A stretch of 64,000 nucleotides of DNA from Maribacter sp. 4G9 (GTDB lineage Bacteria > Bacteroidota > Bacteroidia > Flavobacteriales > Flavobacteriaceae): the NCBI RefSeq assembly GCF_002742265.1, contig NZ_MDGL01000035.1:124001-188000 (forward strand). Reading direction: 5' to 3'. Numbering within the stretch: position 1 is the first letter of the stretch; every line of letters begins with the position of its first letter. This document shows positions 32,517 through 41,313 of the stretch, piece after piece. Position numbers and translations under genes: made by a program. The notes below the pieces were generated by a model, which searched no databases, was not told where the DNA came from, and saw nothing but the letters and a program-made list of their open reading frames with translations.

Positions 32517-33313
32517 AATAAAATATTTAAGTGATTTATATTTCCCCTATTGATTTAAAGCAGATTAAATTTTAAGGGGTGTTTGTTCTTTTCTTTCGTG
32601 CACCGCACAATGGATAGAGTGGGTTTTGTCAAGACTTTTAGGGAATAAATCAGGTGTGTTTGCAACGTAGTAAATTCCTTAGAATTTCAAGGAAGTAGAA
32701 ACCTTATTTTTCGCTAAAACTCTGTACAGTCTTGATAAGTTCCATAAGGGCATTAGCAATTCTTTTAAACGCAGTTGCGTTTGAGCGTACCGACAGTTAA
32801 GCGAGATAAGTAGCTGTGGTTAAATTAGAATTGGTTATGTCGTGCCTGTTTTTCGCTGTACCGAAAAACAACAAAGGCTTTATCCATTATAAACCCCTTA
32901 AAATGTGTAAGACAGCGGTTCGGTTTTTAAGAATTTTCGAGGAAGCACTCAAGAAGGGCTTACCGCAAATTCTGTCAAGAAAACCGAAGTGATGGCTTTC
33001 CGCTTTGGCAAGCGGGCTTAATTCACAATTTTGGCTATGGAATGTAGTGTTCCTTCCCAGAGCATCGGGAAGGGTTAACGGAATGGAAAGCTGAAATTGG
33101 GGATTGTGTCCAAGACTTATGTAGCGAAGCTCTTTTTCCGAAATGTAGCTTTTCGTGGAATGAAGGGGAATGTGCTGAGTGGGTTATGAAATTTCTGAAT
33201 CTATTTATTAGTCATTTCAGTTCAGATAAAATTTTCTCAAAACAAAATAAATATTCCTTATAGTTATATGTTAAATTTTATTACATTATCAAGCCAATAG
33301 AATCTGATTATTA
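32517..33313. other. Long non-coding, hairpin-rich region
   Basis: No convincing gene in about 800 bp. Features seen: ATTTTAAGGGGT (about 32568) and its complement about 325 bp away (about 32892); AAACGCA-GT-TGCGTTT (32767-32782); TGTTTTTCG-N6-CGAAAAACA (32847-32870); CCTTCCC-N8-GGGAAGG (33052-33073); and several TCAAGACTT-like words in both orientations. This could be a single-strand origin, a replication origin, or a non-coding RNA locus. Confidence 0.5.
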
Positions 33314-35833
33314 ATGAATATTTTTAAGAAAAAACTAGAAGATACTACCCCAAAGAAACTCAACTTTGAACCAATTGAACTTTTCCAAACTTTGTTCCAT
33401 AAGGAAGGATATGCTTATTTACGTGGAATACAGGAAGAGGTTTTAAACTCTTGACATAAAATACGAGAACAACGTGATGTGCTTTGCAAAATGAATACGG
33501 GTTCTGGAAAAACCTTGGTTAGCCTTTTAATGTTGTATTCGAAAATGGTTGAAGGTGTTGGACCTAGTTTATATTTATGCCCTGATAAGCAACTATTAGA
33601 ACAAGCGAAGATTCAAGCAAATTTATATGGAATACCTGTTTGTGAAGTAGAATATGCAGGACAAAGAAGTGTGTTTCCCGATGACTTTTTAAACTCGAAA
33701 GCAATACTTCTATGTACATTCCAAAAATTATTCAATTCCCGTTCAATTTTTGAGAGGGACAATATTGATGTTGGTTCTATTGTTCTCGATGATGCACACG
33801 TCTGTTTGGATATAGCTAGAGATGCAACTACATTACTAATTCCATTTGGTCACGATTTAGCAAAGAGATTATTGAAGTTATTCAAAGGCGATTTGAAATA
33901 TCAAGCTCCAGGTACTTATCACAGATTGATACAGGGCGACCCGTATGCTAAAATATTGAAAGTTCCTTATTGGTCTTGGCTTTCACGTAATGATGAATTA
34001 ATAGAACTCATTGGTGAGTTTAGTGATGACGACGAGTTGTTTTTCAAATGGGGATTAATTGCGGACGACCTTAAATCTTATGATTGTTATGTTGGTCCCA
34101 GAGGGATTGAAATAGCACCAGCTTATGTTCCATTTCATAATGTAAGAGCCTTCAATGAGGCCAAACATAGATATATTTTATCTGCCACATTTGAAGACCA
34201 GATAGATTTGATTAAAGACTTGGGAATCGACAAAAACAGCATCAAAAATGCTTTGATACCAAAAGACCGTAAAGATGTTGGTCAACGGTTAATACTTGCT
34301 CCGCAACGTTTTGATTCCAGAATAGTCGATGAGCAGATAATGACTTTAGCAAGAGATTATTCTAAATCTGGAATTAATGTAATGGTATTGACACCTTCCT
34401 CAGAAAGAGCTGTTAAGTGGGAAGATATTGGGGCTGAAATTTTAAAAAATGATAGTATAAATACGGACATTGGGAAATTAAAAGAAAAAAAAGGGTTGTT
34501 TTATGTGTTAGTCAACAGATATGATGGGGTTGACCTAAATGGGGATATGTGTAGAGTACTCATTCTTGATGGTTATCCATCTTTTAGCTCTTACGAACAG
34601 CTATATGCAGAACTCCGTTTAGAATCTGTCAAAGCATCACTAAAAGCACAGATAATAGAACAAGGATTAGGTAGAGCTGTACGGTCTGGAAGTGATTACT
34701 GTACTGTCTTTCTTATGGGAAAAGACCTATTGCAATTTGTGGGTAATAAATCCAACCTTCAATATTTCACACCTGTTACGCGAGAACAGCTTAAACTAGG
34801 ACTTTCTTTATTAGATGAAGAATCAAAAGACAATGCTCTAGAAACAATTAAAGAAACGGCAAATTTATGCTTGGTGCAAGATATGAGTTGGCGGGAATAC
34901 CACTCAGATATCTTATCCAAAATCGAAGTCGATAAAACAGATGACCGAATATTGAAAAATTTGGAAATTGCAGATGTAGAGTCAAAAGCTATCGAACAAT
35001 ACAGAAGAAGGGATTATGAGGGCGCAAGTAATCTTATTTTAGATGATATTGTTGACTCGGTTGATTTAACTTCCAAACAGCGTGGTTGGTACTTTGAAAA
35101 ATCCGCAAATTATTTATTTCTTGATAACGCTCCCAAATCTAATGATTTACAATTAAAGGCTGCGCAAACAACTTCTCATATGCTTCAGTCCAAAAATGGG
35201 CATAGCTATACAAAGATTACCGCTAGCGAAGGACAAGCTATACAAGTTCTTCATTTTGTTAAACGTTTTGAAACAACCCAAGACTTTAAAATGTATATTG
35301 AAAGTCTTTTTGAAAACCTTAGTTTTAGTCAAGACATACCGCATACAAAGTTTGAAAATGCATTGGCAGAAATTGGAAGTTTAATTGGTTTTTATGCACA
35401 AGAACCAGAAGCTGAATTTGGAAATGGACCAGATGTTCTATGGGTGATGACCGACCAGCATTACTTAGTTCTCGAAGCAAAATCCAGAGCCATCCACGAT
35501 ATTATAACAAGGGACAATATCAATCAACTTTTAGGCTCTGGTGAGTGGTTTAAGAATTTATACGGACCAGCAGCTAATCATAATTTGGTTACATTGCAAC
35601 CGCCAAACATTAAAGGTTGGAATGTAAATACAAGCGAAAACACCCGTGTCATCGATGAAGAATCTTTAAATTTATTGAAGGATAATTTAAGAAGATTTGT
35701 TGATGGAATCAATAATTCGGGGTTTACAGCTGCTACAACGAAGGAAATTGCAAACTTATTAGGAATACATAATTTAACGCCCAATGGTTTTAGAACTAGT
35801 TATCTCAAGCCAGTTTATTCAAAGAAAGGATAG
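33314..35833 (+). pseudogene. SF2 helicase / PD-(D/E)XK nuclease gene with in-frame TGA
   Basis: An 840-codon frame from the ATG at 33314, interrupted by TGA at codon 47 (33452-33454). Reading through it as Trp gives a continuous RGIQEEVLNS-x-HKIREQRD. Helicase motifs: MNTGSGKT (60-67), DDAH (159-162, in place of DEAH), ILSATFED and QGLGRAVRSG. The C-terminal nuclease core has Asp707 in GPDVLW and Glu721/Lys723 in LVLEAKS. A restart at GTG 33479 would keep the P-loop but lose the first 55 residues. I infer a defence-type cargo protein now damaged or using readthrough. Sequencing error is also possible. Confidence 0.75.
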
Positions 35834-35846
35834 ACTACGGGTCAAA

Positions 35847-35933
35847 ACATAGATGGCTGAGTGGTCTAAGGCTCCTGATTGAAACTCAGGCGTACGGGAA
35901 ACTGTACCGAGAGTTCGAATCTCTCTCTATCCG
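35847..35933 (+). tRNA. Class II (Ser-like) tRNA-like gene with GAA in the anticodon position
   Basis: A Ser-type D arm (TGGCTGAGTGGTCTAAGGC), anticodon stem CCTGA/TCAGG with loop TTGAAAC, a variable arm GTACGG-GAAA-CTGTAC, T arm GAGAG-TTCGAAT-CTCTC, acceptor 3' strand TCTATCC and discriminator G. By position the anticodon would be GAA (Phe), while the body is Ser-like. The 5' acceptor strand is ACATAGA, so its first two pairs do not match. A GGATAGA that would fit lies 19 bp upstream. Either a defective tRNA-Ser remnant of an old integration or an unusual tRNA. Confidence 0.6.
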
Positions 35934-35951
35934 CAGATACGTAAGTATTTT

Positions 35952-35974
35952 AGCCCGCAATTTATTTGCGGGCT
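35952..35974 (+). terminator. Terminator after the tRNA-like gene
   Basis: AGCCCGCAA and TTGCGGGCT arms around TTTAT, a strong hairpin, 18 bp after the tRNA-like 3' end. Confidence 0.75.
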
Positions 35975-36163
35975 TGTTGGTTCTAGAAGCACCACTAATG
36001 AACTAAATGTTCTCAATTTTTTGTTAGGAATTATTTCTTAAATCGAATATTGAATGTAGATGCTATTCACTAAAATCTATTAATAGCTGTAATATTTAAT
36101 AAGGTTTGAGATTAAATGGAAGTAATCATTATCAATACAAATGAAGTTCTTAAAATACTTAAA

Positions 36164-36186
36164 TGTTGTACCTATGTTGTACCCAA
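36164..36186. repeat. 23-bp repeat, copy C (right end)
   Basis: Exact copy of the repeats at 1116 and 1352, 68 bp from the 3' end of the intact tRNA-Leu. The stretch 35975-36163 before it is AT-rich without visible features. Confidence 0.75.
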
Positions 36187-36226
36187 GGCTTAAAATCTTG
36201 AAGAAATTCCCTTGTTAAAAATAAAA

Positions 36227-36250
36227 AAGCCGAGGATTTCTCCTCGGCTT
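36227..36250 (-). terminator. Terminator of tRNA-Leu
   Basis: AAGCCGAGGA and TCCTCGGCTT form a 10-bp stem with TTTC loop, followed by T's on the minus strand, directly downstream of tRNA-Leu. Confidence 0.85.
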
Positions 36251-36253
36251 TTG

Positions 36254-36335
36254 TGCGGGCGAAAGGACTCGAACCTTCACACCGTGAGGCACTTGATCCT
36301 AAGTCAAGCGTGTCTACCAATTCCACCACGCCCGC
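36254..36335 (-). tRNA. tRNA-Leu (anticodon UAG)
   Basis: Complete cloverleaf on the minus strand: acceptor GCGGGCG/CGCCCGC, D arm TGGTGGAATTGGTAGACAC, anticodon stem CTTGA/TCAAG with loop CTTAGGA, long variable arm, T arm with TTCGAGT. CCA is not encoded. It is the right-hand attachment-site candidate of the element and shares an 11-bp core with the left fragment. Confidence 0.92.
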
Positions 36336-36370
36336 ATTTTAACAATATTTTAAGAACCTATACTTGGTTA

Positions 36371-36411
36371 AATCCTAAGTCTAGCGTGTCTACCAATTCC
36401 ACCACGCCTGC
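36371..36411 (-). pseudogene. tRNA-Leu 5' fragment 1
   Basis: The minus strand gives the 5' acceptor GCAGGCG, a complete D arm identical to the intact tRNA-Leu, and the anticodon stem/loop up to CTAGACTTAGGAT. The 3' half is absent. Its CTAGA would pair with the TCTGG of the left-end 3' fragment (1197-1252) through one G-U pair, so the two may be halves of one original tRNA. Confidence 0.75.
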
Positions 36412-36440
36412 ATTTCAATAAATTTTGATCTATAAATTTA

Positions 36441-36490
36441 AGATCCTAAACTTTCGTGTCTATCTCCCGATAGATATCAGGACCTCCACG
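36441..36490 (-). pseudogene. tRNA-Leu 5' fragment 2 (highly decayed)
   Basis: Minus strand matches tRNA-Leu loosely: TAGACACG and GTTTAGGATC are recognisable, and a small palindrome (TCCCGATA-GA-TATCAGGA, 36465-36482) interrupts the D-arm area. Likely an older remnant of the same kind. The rest of the gap to 36696 shows no gene. Confidence 0.4.
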
Positions 36491-36696
36491 ACTACATTTC
36501 CGTTAAAACGGGATGCAAATATAAAGCAAAATTTCAATTCTCTAAATTTTCATGTATTTATATTTATGGTTTTTCGAAGGTCAGATTTAACATCCACACC
36601 TATCATTCCGCTTTGTACCTAAAAATTTACAATGGATGTTTCAATCTTTAAACTCGAGCTTTTTGTATTTTTAGGTAGTTTATCCAAAAAATCTAA

Positions 36697-38091
36697 ATGA
36701 AAAACGTAAAAGAATACATCGCCAATCACAAAGACCGCTTTCTTACTGAACTCATTGAACTCCTAAAAATTCCTTCCATTAGTGCCGATTCCGCCTTCTC
36801 ACAGGACGTACTGGATACGGCAGATGCCGTAAAACTGGCCTTGGAAAATGCTGGATGTGACATCGTGGAAATACACGAGACCAATGGTTACCCTATTGTT
36901 TATGGTGAAAAGATTATCGATAAAAATCTCCCTACCGTTCTGGTTTATGGGCATTATGACGTACAACCCCCTGACCCAATGGATTTATGGAATTCTCCCC
37001 CATTTGAACCGGTGATCAAGAAAACGGAACTACACCCTGAAGGTGCAATCTTTGCGAGGGGCGCCTGTGATGACAAAGGTCAAATGTATATGCACGTTAA
37101 GGCATTGGAAGTCATGGTTAAAACCGACCAATTGCCCTGCAATGTCAAATTTATGATCGAAGGCGAAGAAGAGGTGGGCAGTAATAATCTGGCCACCTAT
37201 GTTTCGGAAAACAAGGAAAAACTAAAAAATGACGTCATATTAATTTCCGATACCGGAATGATAGCCAATGATGTTCCTTCCATCACCACGGGTCTTCGAG
37301 GTTTAAGTTATGTGGAAGTCGAGGTAACCGGACCCAATCGAGATCTTCATTCCGGTTTGTATGGCGGTGCCGTGGCCAACCCCATTAATATCTTGGCCAA
37401 GATGATTGCCAGCCTGCATGATGAGAACAATCATATAACCATACCCGGATTTTACGATAAGGTTGAAGAATTGTCAAAACAAGAAAGGACAGAAATGGCA
37501 AAGGCTCCATTCGATTTAAAAGCGTATAAAGAAGCTTTAGACATTGAGGCGGTATATGGTGAAAAAGGTTATTCCACCAACGAACGCAATTCCATCCGCC
37601 CTACTTTGGACGTGAACGGAATTTGGGGAGGTTATACTGGAGAAGGAGCTAAAACTGTAATCGCCAGCAAGGCCTACGCAAAAATATCCATGCGGTTAGT
37701 GCCAAATCAAGACTGGAAAGAAATAACGGAACTATTCAAAAATCACTTCGAGAGCATTGCTCCCAAAGGAGTAAAAGTCAAGGTTACGCCCCATCACGGG
37801 GGACAAGGATATGTAACACCGATAGATACTATTGGCTATCAGGCAGCCTCCAAAGCTTATGAAAAAACTTTTGGTAAAAAACCGGTACCACAGCGGAGTG
37901 GCGGCAGCATTCCTATAGTATCCCTTTTTGAAAAGGAATTGGGAAGTAAAACTATTTTAATGGGCTTTGGTCTGGATAGCGATGCCATCCATTCTCCAAA
38001 TGAACACTTTGGGGTTTGGAACTATTTAAAGGGTATTGAAACGATACCGTATTTCTATGAGTATTTTACGGAGATGATGGTTGATGGTTGA
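36697..38091 (+). CDS. M20-family dipeptidase
   Basis: 464 residues, usual length. Metal and catalytic motifs of M20 peptidases are visible: VLVYGHYDVQPPDP (His and Asp), ARGACDDKGQMYMH (Asp ligand), FMIEGEEEVGS (catalytic and metal Glu), then the dimerisation domain (LRGLSYVEVEVTGPNRDLHS) and the late His in DSDAIHSPNEHFG. It cleaves dipeptides or short N-acyl peptides in the cytosol. No signal peptide. First chromosomal gene to the right of the tRNA cluster, with higher GC than the element genes. Confidence 0.93.
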   Translation: MKNVKEYIANHKDRFLTELIELLKIPSISADSAFSQDVLDTADAVKLALENAGCDIVEIHETNGYPIVYGEKIIDKNLPTVLVYGHYDVQPPDPMDLWNSPPFEPVIKKTELHPEGAIFARGACDDKGQMYMHVKALEVMVKTDQLPCNVKFMIEGEEEVGSNNLATYVSENKEKLKNDVILISDTGMIANDVPSITTGLRGLSYVEVEVTGPNRDLHSGLYGGAVANPINILAKMIASLHDENNHITIPGFYDKVEELSKQERTEMAKAPFDLKAYKEALDIEAVYGEKGYSTNERNSIRPTLDVNGIWGGYTGEGAKTVIASKAYAKISMRLVPNQDWKEITELFKNHFESIAPKGVKVKVTPHHGGQGYVTPIDTIGYQAASKAYEKTFGKKPVPQRSGGSIPIVSLFEKELGSKTILMGFGLDSDAIHSPNEHFGVWNYLKGIETIPYFYEYFTEMMVDG

Positions 38092-38124
38092 TGGTAAAAA
38101 ACTCTATTGTCCGACTATGAACAA

Positions 38125-38715
38125 CTACGTTTTCTTCACAAACTTCGAAATGATTACTATTTGCTGACCGTCTACTTTACCCTCAATATATTCAGCATTT
38201 TCTCTATCAAGTGATATCCTTCGCACGGCGGTTCCTTGTTTGGCCACCATACTGGACCCCTTTACTTTGAGGTCTTTTACCAAAACCACACTGTCGCCAT
38301 TTTTCAAAATAACGCCATTAACATCTCTATGAATAATCTTTTCACTTTCTAAAAGCCCTTCTCCAGTAGCTTTTGCCCATGCCAATGTGGCATCGTCCAA
38401 ATACATCATGTCTAACAAATCCTTGGGCCATCCCTCAGATTTTAAGCGCGAAAGCATGCGCCAGGAAACCACTTTTACCGCATCGTGCTCGCTCCACATA
38501 CTATCATTAAGACAGCGCCAATGATTGGGTTCCATAGCATCCGTCCCGAGGCTTCGGGACTCAATTTGATCTATACAGGTCTCACAAGCCAGAAGACTAC
38601 CATCTATACCACCAGTTGAGACAGGAGGAACTTCATATATCTCCAATGATTCCGTGGAACCGCATAATTCGCATTTATAATTGCCTCTTTCCTGTAATTC
38701 CTCCAATAAGCCCAT
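38125..38715 (-). CDS. PhnA-domain protein
   Basis: 196 residues. Zinc ribbon at the N-terminus (YKCELCGSTESLEIYEVPPV, then LACETCIDQIE), the family motif NHWRCLNDSMWSEHDAV, and a C-terminal SH3-like part with GVILKNGDSVVLVKDLKVKG. PhnA-type proteins are found with phosphonate genes in Escherichia coli, but their role is unknown. A GC-rich palindrome (38543-38560) is read in frame as SRSLGT between IE and DAME. It looks like an insertion that keeps the frame. Confidence 0.88.
   Translation of the reverse strand: MGLLEELQERGNYKCELCGSTESLEIYEVPPVSTGGIDGSLLACETCIDQIESRSLGTDAMEPNHWRCLNDSMWSEHDAVKVVSWRMLSRLKSEGWPKDLLDMMYLDDATLAWAKATGEGLLESEKIIHRDVNGVILKNGDSVVLVKDLKVKGSSMVAKQGTAVRRISLDRENAEYIEGKVDGQQIVIISKFVKKT
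38543..38560. repeat. GC-rich palindromic repeat inside the PhnA gene
   Basis: GTCCCGA-GGCT-TCGGGAC, 18 bp, six in-frame codons. Similar CCCG/CGGG palindromes are at 31186-31201 and (imperfect) 36465-36482. Confidence 0.55.
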
Positions 38716-38789
38716 TTCGTTCTCTTTGACAAAGGCAAACTTAAGACAAAACTTAGCAACTCAGATTTCAAACACGAAACAAATCATCC

Positions 38790-38831
38790 TCTACACTTGT
38801 AGAATTAAAATATTTGTTCTATGTTTGTAGA
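38790..38831 (+). promoter_or_regulatory. BlaI-type promoter with two operators
   Basis: Operators TCTACACTTGTAGA (38790-38803) and TCTATGTTTGTAGA (38818-38831), 28 bp centre to centre, carry TACA/TGTA-type half-sites. They overlap a Bacteroidota promoter: TTG at 38797-38799 and TATGTTTG at 38820-38827, 20 nt apart. BlaI dimers on both would cover the -33 and -7 boxes. Confidence 0.8.
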
Positions 38832-38852
38832 GTATAATAATATATTTATGCA

Positions 38853-39218
38853 ATGCAGCTATCTAAAACTGAAGAGGAACTGATGAATATTATCTGGAAG
38901 CAGAAAAAAGCATTTATGAAAGATTTGCTGGATGCTTATCCAGAACCAAAGCCCGCCACTACTACCGTGGCTACGCTTCTTAAAAGAATGACGGACAAAG
39001 GCTTTGTTGCATATAAAAGTCTAGGTAGATCAAGGGAATATTTTCCCTTAGTGAAAAAGAAAGATTATTTCTCCAATCATGTAAACGGACTTATAAAGAA
39101 CTTTTTTAATAATAGTCCTGGACAGTTTGCCTCTTTTTTCACGCAAGAGACTAACCTTAGTAAGTTGGAACTGGAGGAGCTCAAAAAATTAATAGACCAA
39201 GAAATTCAAAAGAAATAG
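38853..39218 (+). CDS. BlaI/MecI/CopY-family repressor
   Basis: 121 residues. A winged helix (LSKTEEELMNIIWKQKKAFM, TTTVATLLKRMTDKGFVAYK) and a C-terminal dimer part with ELEELKKLIDQEIQ identify a penicillinase-repressor family member. Such proteins hold TACA/TGTA operators and are cut by the sensor protease BlaR1 upon signal. The BlaR1-like gene follows 2 bp later. The two operators lie over its promoter. In Bacteroidota these pairs often respond to cell-envelope stress and need not involve beta-lactam. Confidence 0.92.
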   Translation: MQLSKTEEELMNIIWKQKKAFMKDLLDAYPEPKPATTTVATLLKRMTDKGFVAYKSLGRSREYFPLVKKKDYFSNHVNGLIKNFFNNSPGQFASFFTQETNLSKLELEELKKLIDQEIQKK

Positions 39219-39220
39219 AA

Positions 39221-41200
39221 ATGTTAGATTATTTGCTCAAATCAGGGGCTTGCATGGCCATCTTACTCCTCTTTTATAAATTAGTACTGGAGCGAGAAAA
39301 CATGCATGTTTTTAAACGCTTTTTTCTATTGAGTGCGGTAATGGCATCTTTCATCATCCCCGGCATTGTCTTCGTGGAGTATGTTGAGCCAACTATTTCT
39401 CAAGCTATTTCCACCACTTCTGACGCCTCTTTAGTGTCCCCTCAAATAGCCCAACGGCCGTCCGACATGGACGTCATTAATTGGGCTAGGCTTTTATGGA
39501 CCATTTACTTTATTGGAGTTGTCGGTTTTGGGTTTCGCTTTACGAAGCACTTAATCCAAATTCTAAAGCGCATCAGTATCAATCCCAAATTAAAAGAACA
39601 TTTTAGCATTAAGGTTTTGCTCAAAGAGAAGTTGCCACCACATACGTTTTTCAACTACATCTTTCTGAATAAAAACAAGTTCGAATCCAACGCCATCCCT
39701 GAAACGGTTTTAATTCACGAGGAAACCCATGCCCGACAGTACCATAGTTTGGATGTACTAATCATAGAGTTCCTGCAAGTAATTTTCTGGTTCAATCCCT
39801 TAATTTATCTATTCAAAAAGAGCATCAAACTAAATCACGAGTTTTTGGCAGATAGTGCCGTATTAAAAAAAGAAAAAGGCACTTCCAATTATCAAAACAT
39901 ACTACTTTCCTACTTATCACAGGAAAGCTTGGACAACTATCAGTCGCCAGGCATTGCGAATGCCATTAATTATTCATCAATCAAAAAACGTTTTACAGTC
40001 ATGAAAAAAAGAACATCAAAAAAATCAATCGTACTAAGGAGTTTTCTACTCTTACCACTATTAGCTTTACTACTGCTAGGCTTTAGTGAAAGAAAATTTA
40101 TCGAAATGCAGAGGAACACGCCCGTCTTTAATGAAGTAGGTATCCTAATAGAAAATATTGAAATCAGGATTAATAAAGAAGGAGAGTTGTTTTTTCAGGA
40201 AGGGGAGATGATTGCTGTAGAAGAATTGGGAGACCGTCTTCTAAAACTTAATCAAAGCCTCTCCAAAACGGAAAGAGAACAACAAATTAAAGCTGTCATT
40301 AAAGTAGAGGCGGACACCCCTAAAAAGATTATAAAAGATGTGGACCGTATATTAATGGAATATGGTGTTGCACAAATAAACGTCATTGGGCCTGAACCCA
40401 TGTACACTGGTATTCTTATTGAAACTGTTACGGAACAATCCCAAATTAAAAAATACAACGGACTTGCTAAAAAATATAATGCCATTCCCATTGAAAAAAG
40501 GATAATTCCTATAGCGGATTTGAAGGTTTTGGAATCCATTTACAAACAGATGACGACAGCGCAAAAAAGAGAGGCCCTTCCTTTTCCAGAGTGTCTACCC
40601 AAAAATCAACAAGACGGCGCCTCTAGAAATCAGATGGCGGAATATAATAAGTTGGCTAAGTACTATAATGACATGCCTAAGGATAAGATGAAAATCCTAA
40701 AGGCGGATGTAGAGCGATTGGAATATATCTACAGTTTGATGTCCGATAAACAGAAAGCGGATGCGGAACCTTTTCCAAATTTTCCTCCACCTCCCCCTGC
40801 CCCAAAAGCACCTGAACCACCAAAAAATGTTTCGGATACGGATTATGCAGCGAACCAAATAGAAACCATAATTGAGAAACAGGACCCTTATGATGTAGTC
40901 AGTGGGAACATAGGTGTAACACAGCCAAAACAACCAGAGCCTTTATTACCTCCAACATATATCAATGAAACTACTCCAAATCTGCCACCTACTCCGCCAA
41001 CCCCTCTCTCTCCCATAGAAAGTATAGAAAAATGGACAAAAGAAGGTGCCGATTTTATGCTAAACGGAAAACCTATTTCCGCCAAAAAGGCATTGGAAGT
41101 CGTGAAAACCAATAACAAAATCAATATCGACCTAAGGGAATCCAACGGTGAAAAACCTTTGGTCAAATTATCGGTGCATCCTATTTATATAAAAAACTAG
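39221..41200 (+). CDS. BlaR1-like M56-family membrane metalloprotease
   Basis: 659 residues. Several membrane helices at the N-terminus (YLLKSGACMAILLLFYKLVL) lead to the zinc motif HEETH (166-170) with the distal Glu in LNHEFLADSAV. A further helix (SIVLRSFLLLPLLALLLLGF) leads to a periplasmic part. That part has two internal repeats (NGLAKKYNAIPIEKRIIPIA and NKLAKYYNDMPKDKMKILKA) and a Pro-rich stretch (PPPPPAPKAPEPPKNV). There is no penicillin-binding sensor domain of classical BlaR1. It is thought to cleave the adjacent BlaI-type repressor in response to an envelope signal. Confidence 0.9.
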   Translation: MLDYLLKSGACMAILLLFYKLVLERENMHVFKRFFLLSAVMASFIIPGIVFVEYVEPTISQAISTTSDASLVSPQIAQRPSDMDVINWARLLWTIYFIGVVGFGFRFTKHLIQILKRISINPKLKEHFSIKVLLKEKLPPHTFFNYIFLNKNKFESNAIPETVLIHEETHARQYHSLDVLIIEFLQVIFWFNPLIYLFKKSIKLNHEFLADSAVLKKEKGTSNYQNILLSYLSQESLDNYQSPGIANAINYSSIKKRFTVMKKRTSKKSIVLRSFLLLPLLALLLLGFSERKFIEMQRNTPVFNEVGILIENIEIRINKEGELFFQEGEMIAVEELGDRLLKLNQSLSKTEREQQIKAVIKVEADTPKKIIKDVDRILMEYGVAQINVIGPEPMYTGILIETVTEQSQIKKYNGLAKKYNAIPIEKRIIPIADLKVLESIYKQMTTAQKREALPFPECLPKNQQDGASRNQMAEYNKLAKYYNDMPKDKMKILKADVERLEYIYSLMSDKQKADAEPFPNFPPPPPAPKAPEPPKNVSDTDYAANQIETIIEKQDPYDVVSGNIGVTQPKQPEPLLPPTYINETTPNLPPTPPTPLSPIESIEKWTKEGADFMLNGKPISAKKALEVVKTNNKINIDLRESNGEKPLVKLSVHPIYIKN

Positions 41201-41221
41201 CTTTTTTTGCGAAATACTGTT

Positions 41222-41245
41222 AAAAGCCCCTTAATCGGGGCTTTT
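41222..41245 (+). terminator. Terminator after the BlaR1-like gene
   Basis: AAAAGCCCC and GGGGCTTTT arms around TTAATC, 22 bp after the stop. Confidence 0.85.
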
Positions 41246-41313
41246 TGTGTAACAATCCTTTACAAATAGCGTTCTAACAGGTAAGGCTTTAATCAATCAA
41301 AAAACAAATCAAC

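Larger units (their letters stand above)
1238..36305. mobile_element. Integrative and conjugative element, mer-bearing, tRNA-Leu site
   Basis: An element of roughly 35 kb between an 11-bp core (GATCCTAAGTC) in a tRNA-Leu 3' fragment on the left and the same 11 bp inside the intact tRNA-Leu on the right. It contains a tyrosine recombinase next to the left end, an Xis-like HTH protein, RteC, a T4SS (traE-N), coupling protein, relaxase, RHH mobilization protein, SSB and a RadC-like protein. Those are the hallmarks of Bacteroidota conjugative transposons. Cargo includes mercury resistance and restriction-like genes. Boundaries are inferred from tRNA fragments and the 23-bp repeats. An alternative right partner is the 5' tRNA fragment at 36371-36411. 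Confidence 0.8.
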
